Assembly: GCF_024746835.1 (NCBI RefSeq) | Contig: NZ_CP080531.1 | Coordinates: 682,001 to 746,000 of the forward strand | Source: Mesorhizobium sp. AR02 | Lineage (GTDB): Bacteria; Pseudomonadota; Alphaproteobacteria; Rhizobiales; Rhizobiaceae | Direction: 5' to 3' | Length of the DNA: 64,000 nt | Shown here: piece by piece, positions 34,074 through 43,612 of the stretch | Layout: each line of letters opens with the position of its first letter | Numbering within the stretch: the first letter of the stretch is position 1 | The notes under the pieces: generated by a model | Told to the model about the DNA's origin: nothing | The model's database searches: none | The model's input: the letters and a program-made list of their open reading frames with translations, nothing else | Made by a program: the position numbers and the translations under genes

Positions 34074-35186
34074 ATGGCGAAGATCGAAAAGATAGAACTG
34101 CGGATGGTGGACCTTGTGCCCAAGGTCAAGCGCACCGACGCGATTCAGAGTTTCGTCAGCCAGGAAACGCCGATCGTCACCATCACCGATTCCGACGGCG
34201 CGGTCGGCACCGGCTACAGCTACACGATCGGCACCGGCGGCTCCTCGGTGATGCGGCTTTTGTCCGATCATCTGGTGCCGCGCCTGATCGGCCGCGACCC
34301 CGACATGATCGAGGCGATCTGGCACGATCTCGAATTCGCAACGCACGCCACGACCATCGGCGCGATCACGGCCATAGCTATTGCGGCGATTGATACGGCG
34401 CTGTGGGATCTCAGGGCGAAGAAGCAGAACCTGCCGCTGTGGAAACTGACCGGCGGCGCCAAGGACCGCTGCCCGCTCTACACCACCGAAGGCGGCTGGC
34501 TACACATCGAGACGGCCGCACTGGTCGACGATGCTCTCGCCGCCAAGGCCAAGGGATTTCGTGGCTCGAAGGTGAAGATCGGCAAGCCGCACGGGTCGGA
34601 GGATCTTGCGCGCCTGGCGGCGGTGCGCAAAGCGGTCGGCGACGGCTACGAGATCATGACCGACGCCAATCAGGGGTTCTCGGTCGACGAGGCGATCCGG
34701 CGCGCGGGAAAGCTGCGCGAGCTCGACCTTGCCTGGATCGAGGAACCGCTGCCGGCTGACGATATCGACGGGCATATCAGGTTGTCGAACTCGACGCCGA
34801 CGCCGATCGCCATCGGCGAGTCGCTCTACTCCATCCGCCATTTCCGCGAATACATGCAGAAAGGCGCCTGTTCGATCGTGCAGGTCGATGTCGGCCGCAT
34901 CGGCGGCATCACGCCCTGGCTCAAAATCGCCCATGCGGCGGAAGCCTTCGACATTCCGGTCTGCCCGCATTTCCTGATGGAACTGCATGTCAGCCTGACC
35001 TGCGCTGTTCAGAACGGCCGATATGTCGAGTACATTCCGCAACTCGATGAGTTGACCGGCAAGCATATGCGTATTGAGGATGGGCATGCGCTGGCGCCAA
35101 ACGAGCCCGGCATCGGCATCGACTGGGACTGGGACGCGGTCAAGGCCATGAGCATCGCCGAATTCACGACGGCGATCACGAAATAG
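34074..35186 (+). CDS. Mandelate-racemase-subgroup enolase-superfamily enzyme, probable acid-sugar dehydratase
   Basis: A 370-residue enolase-superfamily protein. The catalytic set is complete: K166-x-K168 (KVKIG), metal ligands D197, E223 and E249 (TDANQ, WIEEP, IGESL), and the D272/H299 dyad (QVDVGRIGG, CPHFL). This is the mandelate-racemase pattern of one Lys base and one His base. Most family members of this type next to sugar transporters are acid-sugar dehydratases that make 2-keto-3-deoxy acids. L-fuconate dehydratases are longer (about 430 residues), so the substrate may be another aldonate or aldarate. It is in an operon with a mutarotase and an oxidoreductase. Confidence 0.88.
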   Translation: MAKIEKIELRMVDLVPKVKRTDAIQSFVSQETPIVTITDSDGAVGTGYSYTIGTGGSSVMRLLSDHLVPRLIGRDPDMIEAIWHDLEFATHATTIGAITAIAIAAIDTALWDLRAKKQNLPLWKLTGGAKDRCPLYTTEGGWLHIETAALVDDALAAKAKGFRGSKVKIGKPHGSEDLARLAAVRKAVGDGYEIMTDANQGFSVDEAIRRAGKLRELDLAWIEEPLPADDIDGHIRLSNSTPTPIAIGESLYSIRHFREYMQKGACSIVQVDVGRIGGITPWLKIAHAAEAFDIPVCPHFLMELHVSLTCAVQNGRYVEYIPQLDELTGKHMRIEDGHALAPNEPGIGIDWDWDAVKAMSIAEFTTAITK

Positions 35187-35196
35187 GGGAACGGAT

Positions 35197-35526
35197 ATGC
35201 AGCGGATGGGGATGGTGCTGGGGCTGAAGCCTGAGAAAGTCGAGGAGTATGTCCGCCTGCATGCCGCCGTCTGGCCTGACGTCCTGACCATGATCTCGGC
35301 CTGCAACATCAAGAATTATTCGATCTATCTGAAGCGGCCCGAGAACCTGTTGTTTTCCTCCTTCGAATACCACGGCACCGACTATGCGGCTGACATGGCC
35401 AAGATGGCTGCCGACCCCAGGACGCAGGAATGGTGGGCCGTTTGCATGCCATGCCAGGAGCCGCTGGCGACACGCAAGGCGGGCGAATGGTGGGCGTCGA
35501 TGGACGAAGTCTTCCATCATGACTGA
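35197..35526 (+). CDS. L-rhamnose/L-fucose mutarotase-like protein
   Basis: A 109-residue protein of the RhaM/YiiL family (PF05336), which interconverts sugar anomers. The family signature is MVLGLKPEKVEEYVRLHAAV with WPDVL, and the catalytic His is in RLHAAVWP; the C-terminal Trp-rich block is EWWAVCMP. It supplies the anomer used by the next dehydrogenase. Its end overlaps the Gfo/Idh/MocA gene by eight bases. Together with the dehydratase and the lactonase it points to a deoxy- or L-sugar substrate. Confidence 0.88.
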   Translation: MQRMGMVLGLKPEKVEEYVRLHAAVWPDVLTMISACNIKNYSIYLKRPENLLFSSFEYHGTDYAADMAKMAADPRTQEWWAVCMPCQEPLATRKAGEWWASMDEVFHHD

Positions 35527-36595
35527 TGGCGGTTTCGACCCTGCCTTACTCGTCCAGTCATGGCCGAAACCCTCAAAACCTCGGCCGATCGTCACTTTCG
35601 GCGCCGGGTCGATCGTCGGCGACGCGCATTTCCCGGCCTACCGGAAGGCAGGATTCCCGGTTGCCGGCCTCTATGATCCGGACCAGGCCAAGGCGCATAT
35701 CCTCGCCGAGAAATGGGGCGTGACGGCGTTCCGCTCGGTCGGCGAAGCCGCTTCCGTCAAGGACGCGATCTTCGATCTGGCGACGCCGCCGGGACGGCAC
35801 GCCGAAATCCTGAAAGCCTTGCCCGACGGGGCCGCCGCACTGATCCAGAAGCCGATGGGCAACTACCTCGGCGAGACTACCGAAATCCTCGAAATCTGCC
35901 GCGCCAAAAACCTCAAGGCAGCGGTGAATTTCCAGCTCCGCTTCGCGCCGATGATGCTGGCGCTCAAGGATGCGATCGCCAAGGGCTGGCTGGGCGAGAT
36001 CGTCGACTTCGACGCCTGGCTGGCGCTGGCAACGCCATGGGAGCTGTGGGAGTTCCTGCTCAAGGCGCCGCGCGTCGAGATCGCCATGCACTCGATCCAT
36101 TATCTCGACCTCGTCAGGCAATTGCTTGGCGACCCCAAGGGCGTCCACGCCAAGACGCTCGGCCATCCCAACCACAAAGTGTCGCAGACACGCACCAGCG
36201 CCATCCTCGACTATGGCGACACGGTGCGCTGCGCGCTGTCGATCAACCACGATCACAAATTTGGACGCCGGCACCAGGCCTGCGAATTCCGCATCTGCGG
36301 CACGGAGGGTGCCGCCTATCTCAAGCTCGGCCTCAACCTCGACTATCCCCGGGGCGAACCGGACATTCTGGAGATCTATCCGAAAGGCGGGACGGACTGG
36401 ATTGCCGTACCGCTCGCCGGCGAATGGTTCCCTGACGCCTTTGTCGGGCGCATGGCCAATGTCCAGCGCTTTGCCACAGGCGAGGACAACGAACTGGTCA
36501 GCTCGGTCGAGGACGCCTGGAACACCATGGCGCTGGTGGAAGCCGCCTATCGTTCGAGTGCGGCGCCGGCGACGCCGATCGCGGAAAGACCCTGA
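35519..36595 (+). CDS. Gfo/Idh/MocA family oxidoreductase
   Basis: A 358-residue NAD(P)-dependent oxidoreductase. The Rossmann domain begins [20 protein letters not shown], and the catalytic EKP motif appears as IQKPMGNY, with Gln in place of Glu but the Lys kept. The C-terminal alpha/beta domain has [14 protein letters not shown] with its catalytic-site His. It overlaps the mutarotase gene, and a MaoC gene starts within its stop codon (TGATG). It is a candidate for the sugar dehydrogenase step of the pathway, which is otherwise missing from this operon. Confidence 0.88.
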   Translation: MTDGGFDPALLVQSWPKPSKPRPIVTFGAGSIVGDAHFPAYRKAGFPVAGLYDPDQAKAHILAEKWGVTAFRSVGEAASVKDAIFDLATPPGRHAEILKALPDGAAALIQKPMGNYLGETTEILEICRAKNLKAAVNFQLRFAPMMLALKDAIAKGWLGEIVDFDAWLALATPWELWEFLLKAPRVEIAMHSIHYLDLVRQLLGDPKGVHAKTLGHPNHKVSQTRTSAILDYGDTVRCALSINHDHKFGRRHQACEFRICGTEGAAYLKLGLNLDYPRGEPDILEIYPKGGTDWIAVPLAGEWFPDAFVGRMANVQRFATGEDNELVSSVEDAWNTMALVEAAYRSSAAPATPIAERP

Positions 36596-37041
36596 TGGAA
36601 CAGATCACCTATTTCGAAGACTATGAGATCGGCTCTTCGCGGCTGACCAGCGGCCGCACCATCACCGAGACCGACTTCATCGTCCATGCCGGGCACACCG
36701 GCGACTTCTTCCCGCACCACATGGATGCCGAGTACATGAAGACGACGCCATTCGGCCAGCGCATCGCGCATGGCACGCTGGTGTTCTCGGTCGGCATCGG
36801 GTTGACGGCAAGCATCGTCAATCCCGTCGCCTTTTCCTATGGCTATGACCGGCTGCGCTTCATCAAGCCGGTGTTCATCGGCGATACGATCCGCACGCGC
36901 ACCACCATCACGGCCAAGGAAGACGATCCGAAGCGACCGGGTTCAGGACGGGTGATCGAGCGTTGCGAGGTGATCAACCAGCGCGGCGACGTGGTGCTGG
37001 CGGCAGACCACATCTATATCGTCGAACGCAAGCCGGCCTAA
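36595..37041 (+). CDS. MaoC family dehydratase
   Basis: A 148-residue hot-dog-fold protein. The hydratase motif is intact ([12 protein letters not shown]37 and H42 at +5), and the later [19 protein letters not shown] block is shared with the MaoC gene near 20.5 kb. The start overlaps the oxidoreductase stop by one base. MaoC proteins usually hydrate enoyl-CoA; a role in sugar catabolism is unusual, and whether the substrate is a CoA thioester here is unclear. It ends the operon, converging on phnV. Confidence 0.85.
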   Translation: MEQITYFEDYEIGSSRLTSGRTITETDFIVHAGHTGDFFPHHMDAEYMKTTPFGQRIAHGTLVFSVGIGLTASIVNPVAFSYGYDRLRFIKPVFIGDTIRTRTTITAKEDDPKRPGSGRVIERCEVINQRGDVVLAADHIYIVERKPA

Positions 37042-37052
37042 CGAAGTCCGCG

Positions 37053-37850
37053 CTATGCACCGGTGGCGCGCTTCGTAATGCGCTCCAGCCCGAGCAACAG
37101 GACCAACGTCGCCGCCACCAGGATCATGGTGAGTGCGGCACCGGCAAAGATGTCGCCGCGATCGGTGAGGCTGAAGATCGACACCGGCAGCGTCACCCAG
37201 CCCGGCGGATAGACCATGACAGTGGCGCCGAGTTCGCCCATCGACAGCGCGAAGCTCAAGCCGAAGGCTGCGACCAGATAGGGCGCCAGCAAAGGCAGCG
37301 TGACGTGCCAGAGCCGGTAGGCCGGCCGCGCGCCGAGGCTTGACGCCACCTGCTCGAAATCGGGCGAAAGCCGTGCCAGCCCGGCCGAGACATTGCCGAA
37401 GGTGAAAGCCGAGATCAGCACGAAATGCGCGATCATGACGATCGCGATCGTGCCGTTGAGCAGCAGCGGCGGATGGCTGAAGGCAACCAGCAGGCCAAGG
37501 CCGACGGATACGGAAGGCACAGCACTTGGGATGAAGAACAGCAGGCCAAGCAGCCGCTTCAAGGCATGGCCCTGAAGGCGAAGCGACAGGGCTGCCCAGG
37601 TACCACTGACCAGCGCCAGAGCGCTGGCCATGAAGCCGGTGATCAGGCTGGCCTTGACCGAGTTCCACGCCGCCCCCCTGATGACATCGGTGTAGTGCTC
37701 CGTCGTCAAGCCATTGGGCAGCACGCCATTCCACTGGCCGGCGAGGCTGGACAGGAGAATAACCGCCAGCGGCGCCAGGAACAGCACGCCGAAGATGAGC
37801 GCGAACAGCACCCACAACACGATACGACCCGGGCGCGACCAGACCAGCAT
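37053..37850 (-). CDS. phnV: 2-aminoethylphosphonate ABC transporter permease
   Basis: A 265-residue permease with six membrane segments, the Fe3+/spermidine/phosphonate type. The EAA-like loop is EQVASSLGARPAYRLWHVTLP. It is the fourth gene of the STUV set (binding protein, ATPase, two permeases), identified by gene order and by the adjacent AEP-degrading enzymes. A start two bases after phnU's stop supports coupling. Alone, the sequence could be a spermidine- or iron-type permease. Confidence 0.85.
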   Translation of the reverse strand: MLVWSRPGRIVLWVLFALIFGVLFLAPLAVILLSSLAGQWNGVLPNGLTTEHYTDVIRGAAWNSVKASLITGFMASALALVSGTWAALSLRLQGHALKRLLGLLFFIPSAVPSVSVGLGLLVAFSHPPLLLNGTIAIVMIAHFVLISAFTFGNVSAGLARLSPDFEQVASSLGARPAYRLWHVTLPLLAPYLVAAFGLSFALSMGELGATVMVYPPGWVTLPVSIFSLTDRGDIFAGAALTMILVAATLVLLLGLERITKRATGA

Positions 37851-37852
37851 GG

Positions 37853-38710
37853 CTAGGCTCCCAACCGGCCGGCTGCGAAGCGGTAGAGGCCGAACAGGCC
37901 GAGCGACAGCGCGATGTTGACCACGGCGATGATGCAGGCGACCTGGTAGGCCGATTCCTGGATCGCCTTGCCATAGATCAGCAGCGGCAAGGTGATGACA
38001 CCCTTGGCGCCGATGAACAGCACGATGCCGAATTCATTGACGGTCAACAGCAGGCAGAGGCTGCCGCCGGCGATGAGGGCAGGAATTGCCGCCGGCAAGA
38101 TGACCTGGCGCACGATGCGGAACGGCCGCGCGCCAAGCACGCTTGCCGCTTCGATCTGGCCACGATCGACCAGCGAAAAGGCGGCAAGCAGCGGCCGCAG
38201 GATGAAGGGCGTGTAGACGGTGACTTCGGCCAACACCACGCCCCAGGTCGAATAGAGGAAGTCGACGGGCGGCAGCGGCAGCGAGAAGGCTTCCATCAGC
38301 CCGGTGTTGAGCATGCCGGCGGAGCCGTAGAGGAAGGTGAAGGCAAGCGTCACCAGGAAGGTCGGCAGAGCGATGAAAGTGTCGATCAGCCGGGCGATGA
38401 AACCGCTGCCGGGGAACGGCACGAAGGCGAGGATCAGCGCCAGCACGAGGCCGACCATCAGGCATCCGGCCGTCGCCGTGACCGAGATCGTCACCGTGTT
38501 GATCAGCGCGTTGAGGAAGAAGCGCGAATGCAGCACGCGAAAAATCTCGGCGGCATTGGCGACACCGCTGTCGTCGAGGAAGGCCTGCCGAGCAATCAGC
38601 GCCAAGGGATAGAAGAACAGCAGTGCCAGCAGGGCCGCCGGCGGCACGATCCAGAATTTGCCGGGCTCTCTCCTGATCGCCGGTGCGTGAAGGGCGACCG
38701 CCTCAGACAC
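37853..38710 (-). CDS. phnU: 2-aminoethylphosphonate ABC transporter permease
   Basis: A 285-residue permease with six membrane segments and the EAA loop EAASVLGARPFRIVRQVILP. The GTG start overlaps the phnT stop by eight bases (GTGTCTGA); an upstream ATG would lie deep inside phnT in another frame. It forms the channel with PhnV. Function is assigned from the operon. Confidence 0.85.
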   Translation of the reverse strand: MSEAVALHAPAIRREPGKFWIVPPAALLALLFFYPLALIARQAFLDDSGVANAAEIFRVLHSRFFLNALINTVTISVTATAGCLMVGLVLALILAFVPFPGSGFIARLIDTFIALPTFLVTLAFTFLYGSAGMLNTGLMEAFSLPLPPVDFLYSTWGVVLAEVTVYTPFILRPLLAAFSLVDRGQIEAASVLGARPFRIVRQVILPAAIPALIAGGSLCLLLTVNEFGIVLFIGAKGVITLPLLIYGKAIQESAYQVACIIAVVNIALSLGLFGLYRFAAGRLGA

Positions 38711-39848
38711 CGGAATCTTCCGGCAGTAGCGAGGTGTCGGCGGGCGCGAAGAATAGCGGCACCTTGACGCCGGGTTCGGGCAAGGCGACCGGCAGTTTGG
38801 TTGCCGAGACGCGCACCGGCGTGCCGTCGACATCGAGCACGAGATGGGTGAGTTCGCCCTGCCAGTGCACTTCCCTGAGCGTGCCGACGATGCGGTTGGT
38901 GTGCTCGCTTTCGGCCGTCAGGCTCAGGTGCTGCGGCCGGATGCAGAGCAGGCTCTTGTCGCCAGCCTTCTCGTCACGGCCGGCGCCGGTGAGCACCGCG
39001 TCACCATGCCTTGCCGTGGCAAAGCCCTTCGATCCGACAGGCTCGGCAACGGTCACCGGCAAGAGGTTGGCACGGCCGAGGAATTCGGCGGTGAAACGGT
39101 TCGGCGGGCGACGGTAGAGTTCCGTCGTCGGTCCGTGCGAACAGACCCGGCCGTCGCGCATGATGGCGATCTTGTCGGCAAGCGTCAGCGCCTCGGTCTG
39201 GTCATGGGTAACGTAGAGGATGGTCAGGCCCGGCAGGCTGCGGTGCAGGCGGGCAATCTCCTCGACCATGTTGCGGCGGATCTGCGCGTCGAGCGCCGAC
39301 AGAGGTTCATCGAGCAGGAGCACGCGCGGCCGTACGGCGAGCGCGCGGGCGATCGCGACACGCTGCTGCTGGCCGCCCGAAAGCTCGCGGGGATAGCGCT
39401 GGGCAAAAGTCGCCATGCCGACAGTGGCGAGCGCATCTTTCACCCGTTCGCCGATCAATGCCTTGTCGGCGCCTTGTGCCCTGAGGCCGAAGGCAACGTT
39501 GTCCTCGACCCGCATATGCGGAAACAGCGCGTAGTTCTGCACCACCATGCCAAGACCACGCTCGTAAGGCGGCAGATCGGTCACATCGGTGGCGCCGATG
39601 CGGATGCGGCCGCTTGCCGGCCGCACGAAGCCGGCCACCGCGCGCAGAGCGGTGGTCTTGCCGGAGCCGGACGGACCGATCATCGCCAGGATTTCGCCCG
39701 GCGCGATATCCAGGGTCAGCGGGTGCAGGACGACATGCGCGCCATAGGCGACGCTGACCTTGTCGAAGTGGACGTTGGAGCCGGCGCCGCGAATTTTCGC
39801 GGCGTCGATATCCATGACACTGGTACCAGTAAAGGCGACGGCCGACAT
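38703..39848 (-). CDS. phnT: 2-aminoethylphosphonate ABC transporter ATP-binding protein
   Basis: A 381-residue ATPase of the PotA/FbpC type. Walker A is GPSGSGKTT, the signature LSGGQQQRVAIARAL, Walker B LLLDEPLSALD and the switch His VTHDQTEALTLADK. A C-terminal TOBE_2 domain (about 295-375) follows. The chosen ATG has GGAGGA upstream; a start 57 bases earlier overlaps the phnS end. It energises PhnU/PhnV. Confidence 0.9.
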   Translation of the reverse strand: MSAVAFTGTSVMDIDAAKIRGAGSNVHFDKVSVAYGAHVVLHPLTLDIAPGEILAMIGPSGSGKTTALRAVAGFVRPASGRIRIGATDVTDLPPYERGLGMVVQNYALFPHMRVEDNVAFGLRAQGADKALIGERVKDALATVGMATFAQRYPRELSGGQQQRVAIARALAVRPRVLLLDEPLSALDAQIRRNMVEEIARLHRSLPGLTILYVTHDQTEALTLADKIAIMRDGRVCSHGPTTELYRRPPNRFTAEFLGRANLLPVTVAEPVGSKGFATARHGDAVLTGAGRDEKAGDKSLLCIRPQHLSLTAESEHTNRIVGTLREVHWQGELTHLVLDVDGTPVRVSATKLPVALPEPGVKVPLFFAPADTSLLPEDSGV

Positions 39849-39880
39849 GGCTTGGTCCTCCGGATTTCTGCCCTCGGGTG

Positions 39881-40912
39881 TCAGCTTCCGGTCGCCTCGT
39901 TCCACTTCTTGACGTAGTCGGGAAGCTTGCTCAGTGCCTCGTCCCAGTTCGGCGACCAGATGGTGACGCCCTTCATCGCTTCCTGCGCCTTGGCGAAGTT
40001 GGCGTCATCAGGCTTCACGTCCTTGCGGGCGGGCATGCCGAGCGCCACCGAGCTTACGGTCGACTGGGCTTCCTTGGCGAGCAGGAAGTCGATCAGCTTC
40101 TTGCCGTTGTCGGCATTGGGCGCGCCGGTGACCAGGCCGATTTCATAGGGCAGCGCGAAGGTGGAACGCACGCCATCAGGACCGGCAGGCCAGAACACCT
40201 TGATGTTGGGATTGTCCGCCATTTGCGACATGTTCATCTGCAGGTCGCCATTGGCGACATGCAGTTCGCCCTTGTTGACCAGCGCGGTCAGCTTGCCTGT
40301 CGAAGCGGAGGGGCCGACATTGTTGTCCTGCAGCTTCTTCATGAATTCGAAGCCGGCATCCTCGCCGCCGAAGGCATGGATGATCTGCAGCATGACGGCG
40401 GTGCCGTCACCGGCCTGGCCGGGGGTCGAATACTGTATCTTGCCCTTGAACTTGGGATCGAGCAGGTCGTTGTAGCTCTTCGGCGCTTCCAACAGCACGG
40501 CGCTGTTGTAGATGAAGTTCATGTAGTTGTTGACCAGCGGCCGGTACTTGTCGGTGCCGCCGTCGATCTGGTCGGCGCCTTGCGGCTTGTAGTCCTGCAG
40601 CAGGCCGTCAGCGGCGGCGCGCTGGACGAAGGGCGGCAAGGTCACCAGCACATCAGCCTGCGGGTTCGACTTTTCCTTGGCGACGCGCTCGACGACACCG
40701 CCCGAACCGGCCTCGATATACTGCACTGTGATGCCGGTGGCCTTGGTGAAGGCGGCGAATTCGGTCTCGTACCAGCTGCCATTGCCATCATGCAGGCCGT
40801 CGGCGGAATAGATGGTGACGACGCCGTCGGCGAGTGCCGGTCCGACGAGAGCCGACGACGCCAAGAGCGACGCGGCGAAGGCCATGGCGATGGTTGCATT
40901 GCGCGATTTCAT
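39881..40912 (-). CDS. phnS: 2-aminoethylphosphonate-binding protein
   Basis: A 343-residue periplasmic binding protein. The signal peptide is [20 protein letters not shown] followed by GPALA-DG. The mature part starts [20 protein letters not shown], the family's first strand and cleft loop, and later blocks such as [18 protein letters not shown] match AEP-binding PhnS proteins. It is the first gene of phnSTUV and has a 256-base upstream region with an AT-rich dyad like that before phnW, so a common regulator is likely. Confidence 0.88.
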   Translation of the reverse strand: MKSRNATIAMAFAASLLASSALVGPALADGVVTIYSADGLHDGNGSWYETEFAAFTKATGITVQYIEAGSGGVVERVAKEKSNPQADVLVTLPPFVQRAAADGLLQDYKPQGADQIDGGTDKYRPLVNNYMNFIYNSAVLLEAPKSYNDLLDPKFKGKIQYSTPGQAGDGTAVMLQIIHAFGGEDAGFEFMKKLQDNNVGPSASTGKLTALVNKGELHVANGDLQMNMSQMADNPNIKVFWPAGPDGVRSTFALPYEIGLVTGAPNADNGKKLIDFLLAKEAQSTVSSVALGMPARKDVKPDDANFAKAQEAMKGVTIWSPNWDEALSKLPDYVKKWNEATGS

Positions 40913-41038
40913 GGATCAGTTCCCCTGTGATTGATGGCACATTCTGCGATGCACTAGGACGACCGCAGCCCCGGGACCTTCCGCCCTTGTAGTGCTGGTG
41001 CATGTCGTCGTTGTGCCAACTCTGGGGATTGGTGATCG

Positions 41039-41062
41039 ATAAGTAAAATCTATTTATTTTAT
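41039..41062. promoter_or_regulatory. AT-rich dyad upstream of phnS
   Basis: An imperfect palindrome, ATAA-N3-AAAT-N2-ATTT-N3-TTAT, lies 127 bases upstream of phnS. GTAAAATC inside it recurs in the phnW/LysR intergenic region. LysR sites have this size and AT-rich form, which suggests control by the LysR gene at 48.1 kb. The rest of the 256-base gap shows nothing I recognise. Confidence 0.4.
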
Positions 41063-41168
41063 GACAGGCAAACTTCTTCTGATAGTTGTCATGGAACTGT
41101 CGCATGCCTGTCGTGGCCACGATTCTGCCCCCGGGAAAGCCGGTAATTGGTGGCAGGAACGCTGGTGG

Positions 41169-42179
41169 TCAGCCGAATGAAACGCCTGATGTCTGCGCCC
41201 GCAAACGCGCATCATGCGAGCGGATGGTCACCGGCCGGCCATCGAGGATCTCGAAGCAGCGCGCGAGCGTGTCGTCTTCGAGCCGGCGCATTGCTTCGTG
41301 CGTGAAGAAGGTGAGATGCGGAAACAGGATCACGTTGTCGCGATCGAAGAGCGCACGCATCGGATGGGCCGACCTGGAGAGCGGCTCCACTGAATAGACG
41401 TCGAGCCCGGCGCCGCCGATGCGCCCGGCGACAACAGCCTCGACAAGCGCCGCCTCATCGATGAGTGCACCGCGCGAGACGTTGACGATGATGGCGGAAG
41501 GCTTCAGGCAGGCGAGTTCCGTCTTGCCGATCAGGCCGCGCGTCTTGTCGTTCAACACACAATGGATCGAGACAAAATCGCAGACGCGCAGCATGGCTTG
41601 CAGGTCGTCGACCTTTTCGATGCCGGTGGCATGCGTGGTTGCGGCATCGACACCGGGATCGAAGCCTAGAACCCGGGCACGAAATCCCTGGCCTGCCATG
41701 CGCGCCATGCTGCGGCCGATCTTGCCGCAGCCGACGAGGCCGAGCGTGGCGCCGGAGATGTCACGCCCAAGCCAGCGTTGCGCGGGCCAGACCCAGCCAT
41801 CGCGCGACACCGCCGCCGTGATCGCCGGCAGCCGTTTGGCGAGCGCGATCATCAGGGCGAAGGCGCCTTCGGCGACAGTTTCCTCGGCGTATTCGGGCAC
41901 ATTGACGACAGGGATGCCACGCCGCATCGCGGCCTGAATGTCGATGGCATCGATGCCGACGCCGTATTTGACGATGCCTTTCAATTTGGAAGCCGCGTCG
42001 ATCACCCGCGCCGTGATTGGCGTGTAGCACATCAGCAGAAGATCGGCGTCAGCGACTGCGCTGACGAGATCGACCTCGGCAATGCCGTCCGGCAGCGTCA
42101 CCAGTTCGACGCCCCTCGCCTGCAAGCCAGCGTCGATGCCTGGACACTCGAGTTCCCGATCGGTGCGGACGGCCTTCAT
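41169..42179 (-). CDS. D-2-hydroxyacid dehydrogenase family protein
   Basis: A 336-residue NAD-dependent 2-hydroxyacid dehydrogenase. The nucleotide loop is LGLVGCGKIGRSMARM, and the catalytic set is Arg in VNVSRGALIDE, Glu about 30 residues later and His in LFPHLTFFT. It lies two bases after pbfA and before phnSTUV, so it is part of the phosphonate operon. The 2-hydroxyacid is unknown; a phosphonate analogue such as phosphonolactate or a hydroxylated AEP product is conceivable but not supported directly. Phosphoglycerate dehydrogenase is the closest familiar relative. Confidence 0.85.
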   Translation of the reverse strand: MKAVRTDRELECPGIDAGLQARGVELVTLPDGIAEVDLVSAVADADLLLMCYTPITARVIDAASKLKGIVKYGVGIDAIDIQAAMRRGIPVVNVPEYAEETVAEGAFALMIALAKRLPAITAAVSRDGWVWPAQRWLGRDISGATLGLVGCGKIGRSMARMAGQGFRARVLGFDPGVDAATTHATGIEKVDDLQAMLRVCDFVSIHCVLNDKTRGLIGKTELACLKPSAIIVNVSRGALIDEAALVEAVVAGRIGGAGLDVYSVEPLSRSAHPMRALFDRDNVILFPHLTFFTHEAMRRLEDDTLARCFEILDGRPVTIRSHDARLRAQTSGVSFG

Positions 42180-42181
42180 GG

Positions 42182-43543
42182 TCAGGCCGCCAGCACGGCG
42201 GCCTCGACAATGTCGAGCGCGCGGTCGAGATCACTCTTCGAAATGACCAGCGGCGGCGACAGCGTCAGGACGTTACCGTGGCTGACCTTGAAGCTCAGGC
42301 CCTGCTCCAGGCAGGCATAGAAGACCCGCTCGGCGAGGTCGCGCGCGGGCTGACGTGTAGCGCGGTCCTCGACCAGTTCGACGCCAACCATGAGCCCCCT
42401 GCCCCTGACGTCGCCGACATGGGGCGAGCGTGCCATCAGGTCCTGCATGCGTCCGAGCATGTGCCGGCCGAGTTCGGCCGCGCGCTCGACCAGCCCTTCG
42501 TCCTGAATGATGTCGATCGTGGTCAGGGCGGCGCGCGTCGTCACCGGGTTCTTCTCATGGGTGTAGTGACCGATGGCAAAGCCGCCGGTGACGTCGAGGT
42601 CGCGGCGGGCGATGATGGCGGCGATCGGCAGGATGCCGCCGCCCAACGACTTGCCGAGAACGACGATGTCTGGTGTCACGCCATCATGCTCGTGCGCGAA
42701 GAATTTGCCGGTCTTGCCGAGGCCGGTCGGGATCTCGTCGAAGATCAGCAGCGTGCCATGCCGGTCGCAGGCTTCGCGCACCCGTTTCCAGAAGCCGGGC
42801 GGCGGCGGGTTGGGCGTTGCCCGCATCGGCTCGGCGACGACCGCCGCCACATCCTGCTCGCGGCCGAGCACATAGGCGATCATGTTGGCGCAGGCGAGCC
42901 CGGATGCTTCCAGCGAATCGTGGCCATAGGGACAGCGATAGCCATCCCAGGGCGCGACATGCTCGGTGCCGGTCATCATCGGGCCTGCGATATGCGAACG
43001 GAAGGTCGCTTCACCGCCGACGCTTGCCGCACCGAAGCCGGCGCCGTGAAAAGCATCCCAGAACGACACCGTCTTGAAGCGGCCGGTCGCGGCGCGAGCG
43101 ATCTTCAGGGCGACCTCGATGGCGTCCGAGCCGCCGGTGGTGAACAGCACCTTGCCGAGATCGCCGGGTGCGAGTGCCGCCAGTTTCTCGGCCAGTTCAA
43201 CGGCCGGCTCGCAGGTGAAGCGGCGCGGCGCGAAGCAGAGGTCGTCGAGCTGCTTCTTGATCGCGGCGACCAGTCGCGGATGGCCATAGCCGAGGTGATG
43301 CACGCTGTTGCCGTGGAAATCCATGAAGCGGCGGCCAGCGGTGTCCTCGATCCAGATGCCTTCAGCCTTGGCAATTGTCGAAAGGCAGGGGCTGGACAGG
43401 CTCTGATGCATGAACGCGGCGGCGTCGCGATCAAGCAGGCCGCGAATGCGGGGATCGTCTTGGCCGGCATCCCAGCGGCCACGTGCCGCCGTGGTGTTGG
43501 AATCGCCCTCGGTATGCACAAGCTCAGATATCGCGGCCATCAT
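42182..43543 (-). CDS. pbfA: (R)-1-hydroxy-2-aminoethylphosphonate ammonia-lyase
   Basis: A 453-residue class III aminotransferase-fold PLP enzyme. The Schiff-base Lys lies in VVLGKSLGGGILPIAAI, the cofactor Asp in LLIFDEIPTGLGKTGKFF, and the phosphate-binding loop is FTTGGSDAIEVALKIARA. PbfA enzymes eliminate ammonia from (R)-1-hydroxy-AEP to give phosphonoacetaldehyde, feeding phnY, and recur in phnW-phnY-phnA clusters. Assignment rests on the family resemblance and this context. A true AEP or omega-amino transaminase is the alternative. A hairpin separates it from phnY. Confidence 0.82.
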   Translation of the reverse strand: MMAAISELVHTEGDSNTTAARGRWDAGQDDPRIRGLLDRDAAAFMHQSLSSPCLSTIAKAEGIWIEDTAGRRFMDFHGNSVHHLGYGHPRLVAAIKKQLDDLCFAPRRFTCEPAVELAEKLAALAPGDLGKVLFTTGGSDAIEVALKIARAATGRFKTVSFWDAFHGAGFGAASVGGEATFRSHIAGPMMTGTEHVAPWDGYRCPYGHDSLEASGLACANMIAYVLGREQDVAAVVAEPMRATPNPPPPGFWKRVREACDRHGTLLIFDEIPTGLGKTGKFFAHEHDGVTPDIVVLGKSLGGGILPIAAIIARRDLDVTGGFAIGHYTHEKNPVTTRAALTTIDIIQDEGLVERAAELGRHMLGRMQDLMARSPHVGDVRGRGLMVGVELVEDRATRQPARDLAERVFYACLEQGLSFKVSHGNVLTLSPPLVISKSDLDRALDIVEAAVLAA

Positions 43544-43561
43544 CGTCTCCGAAACGCGAAT

Positions 43562-43584
43562 GAGGGAGCGCGGAACGCTCCCTC
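43562..43584 (-). terminator. Hairpin between phnY and pbfA
   Basis: GAGGGAGCG and CGCTCCCTC form a perfect 9 bp stem with loop CGGAA in the 69-base gap. There is no clear U-tract on the transcribed strand, so it may attenuate rather than end transcription. Confidence 0.55.
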
Positions 43585-43612
43585 GGTTGTTCTGCCAATC
43601 AAGGCTGTCCGG

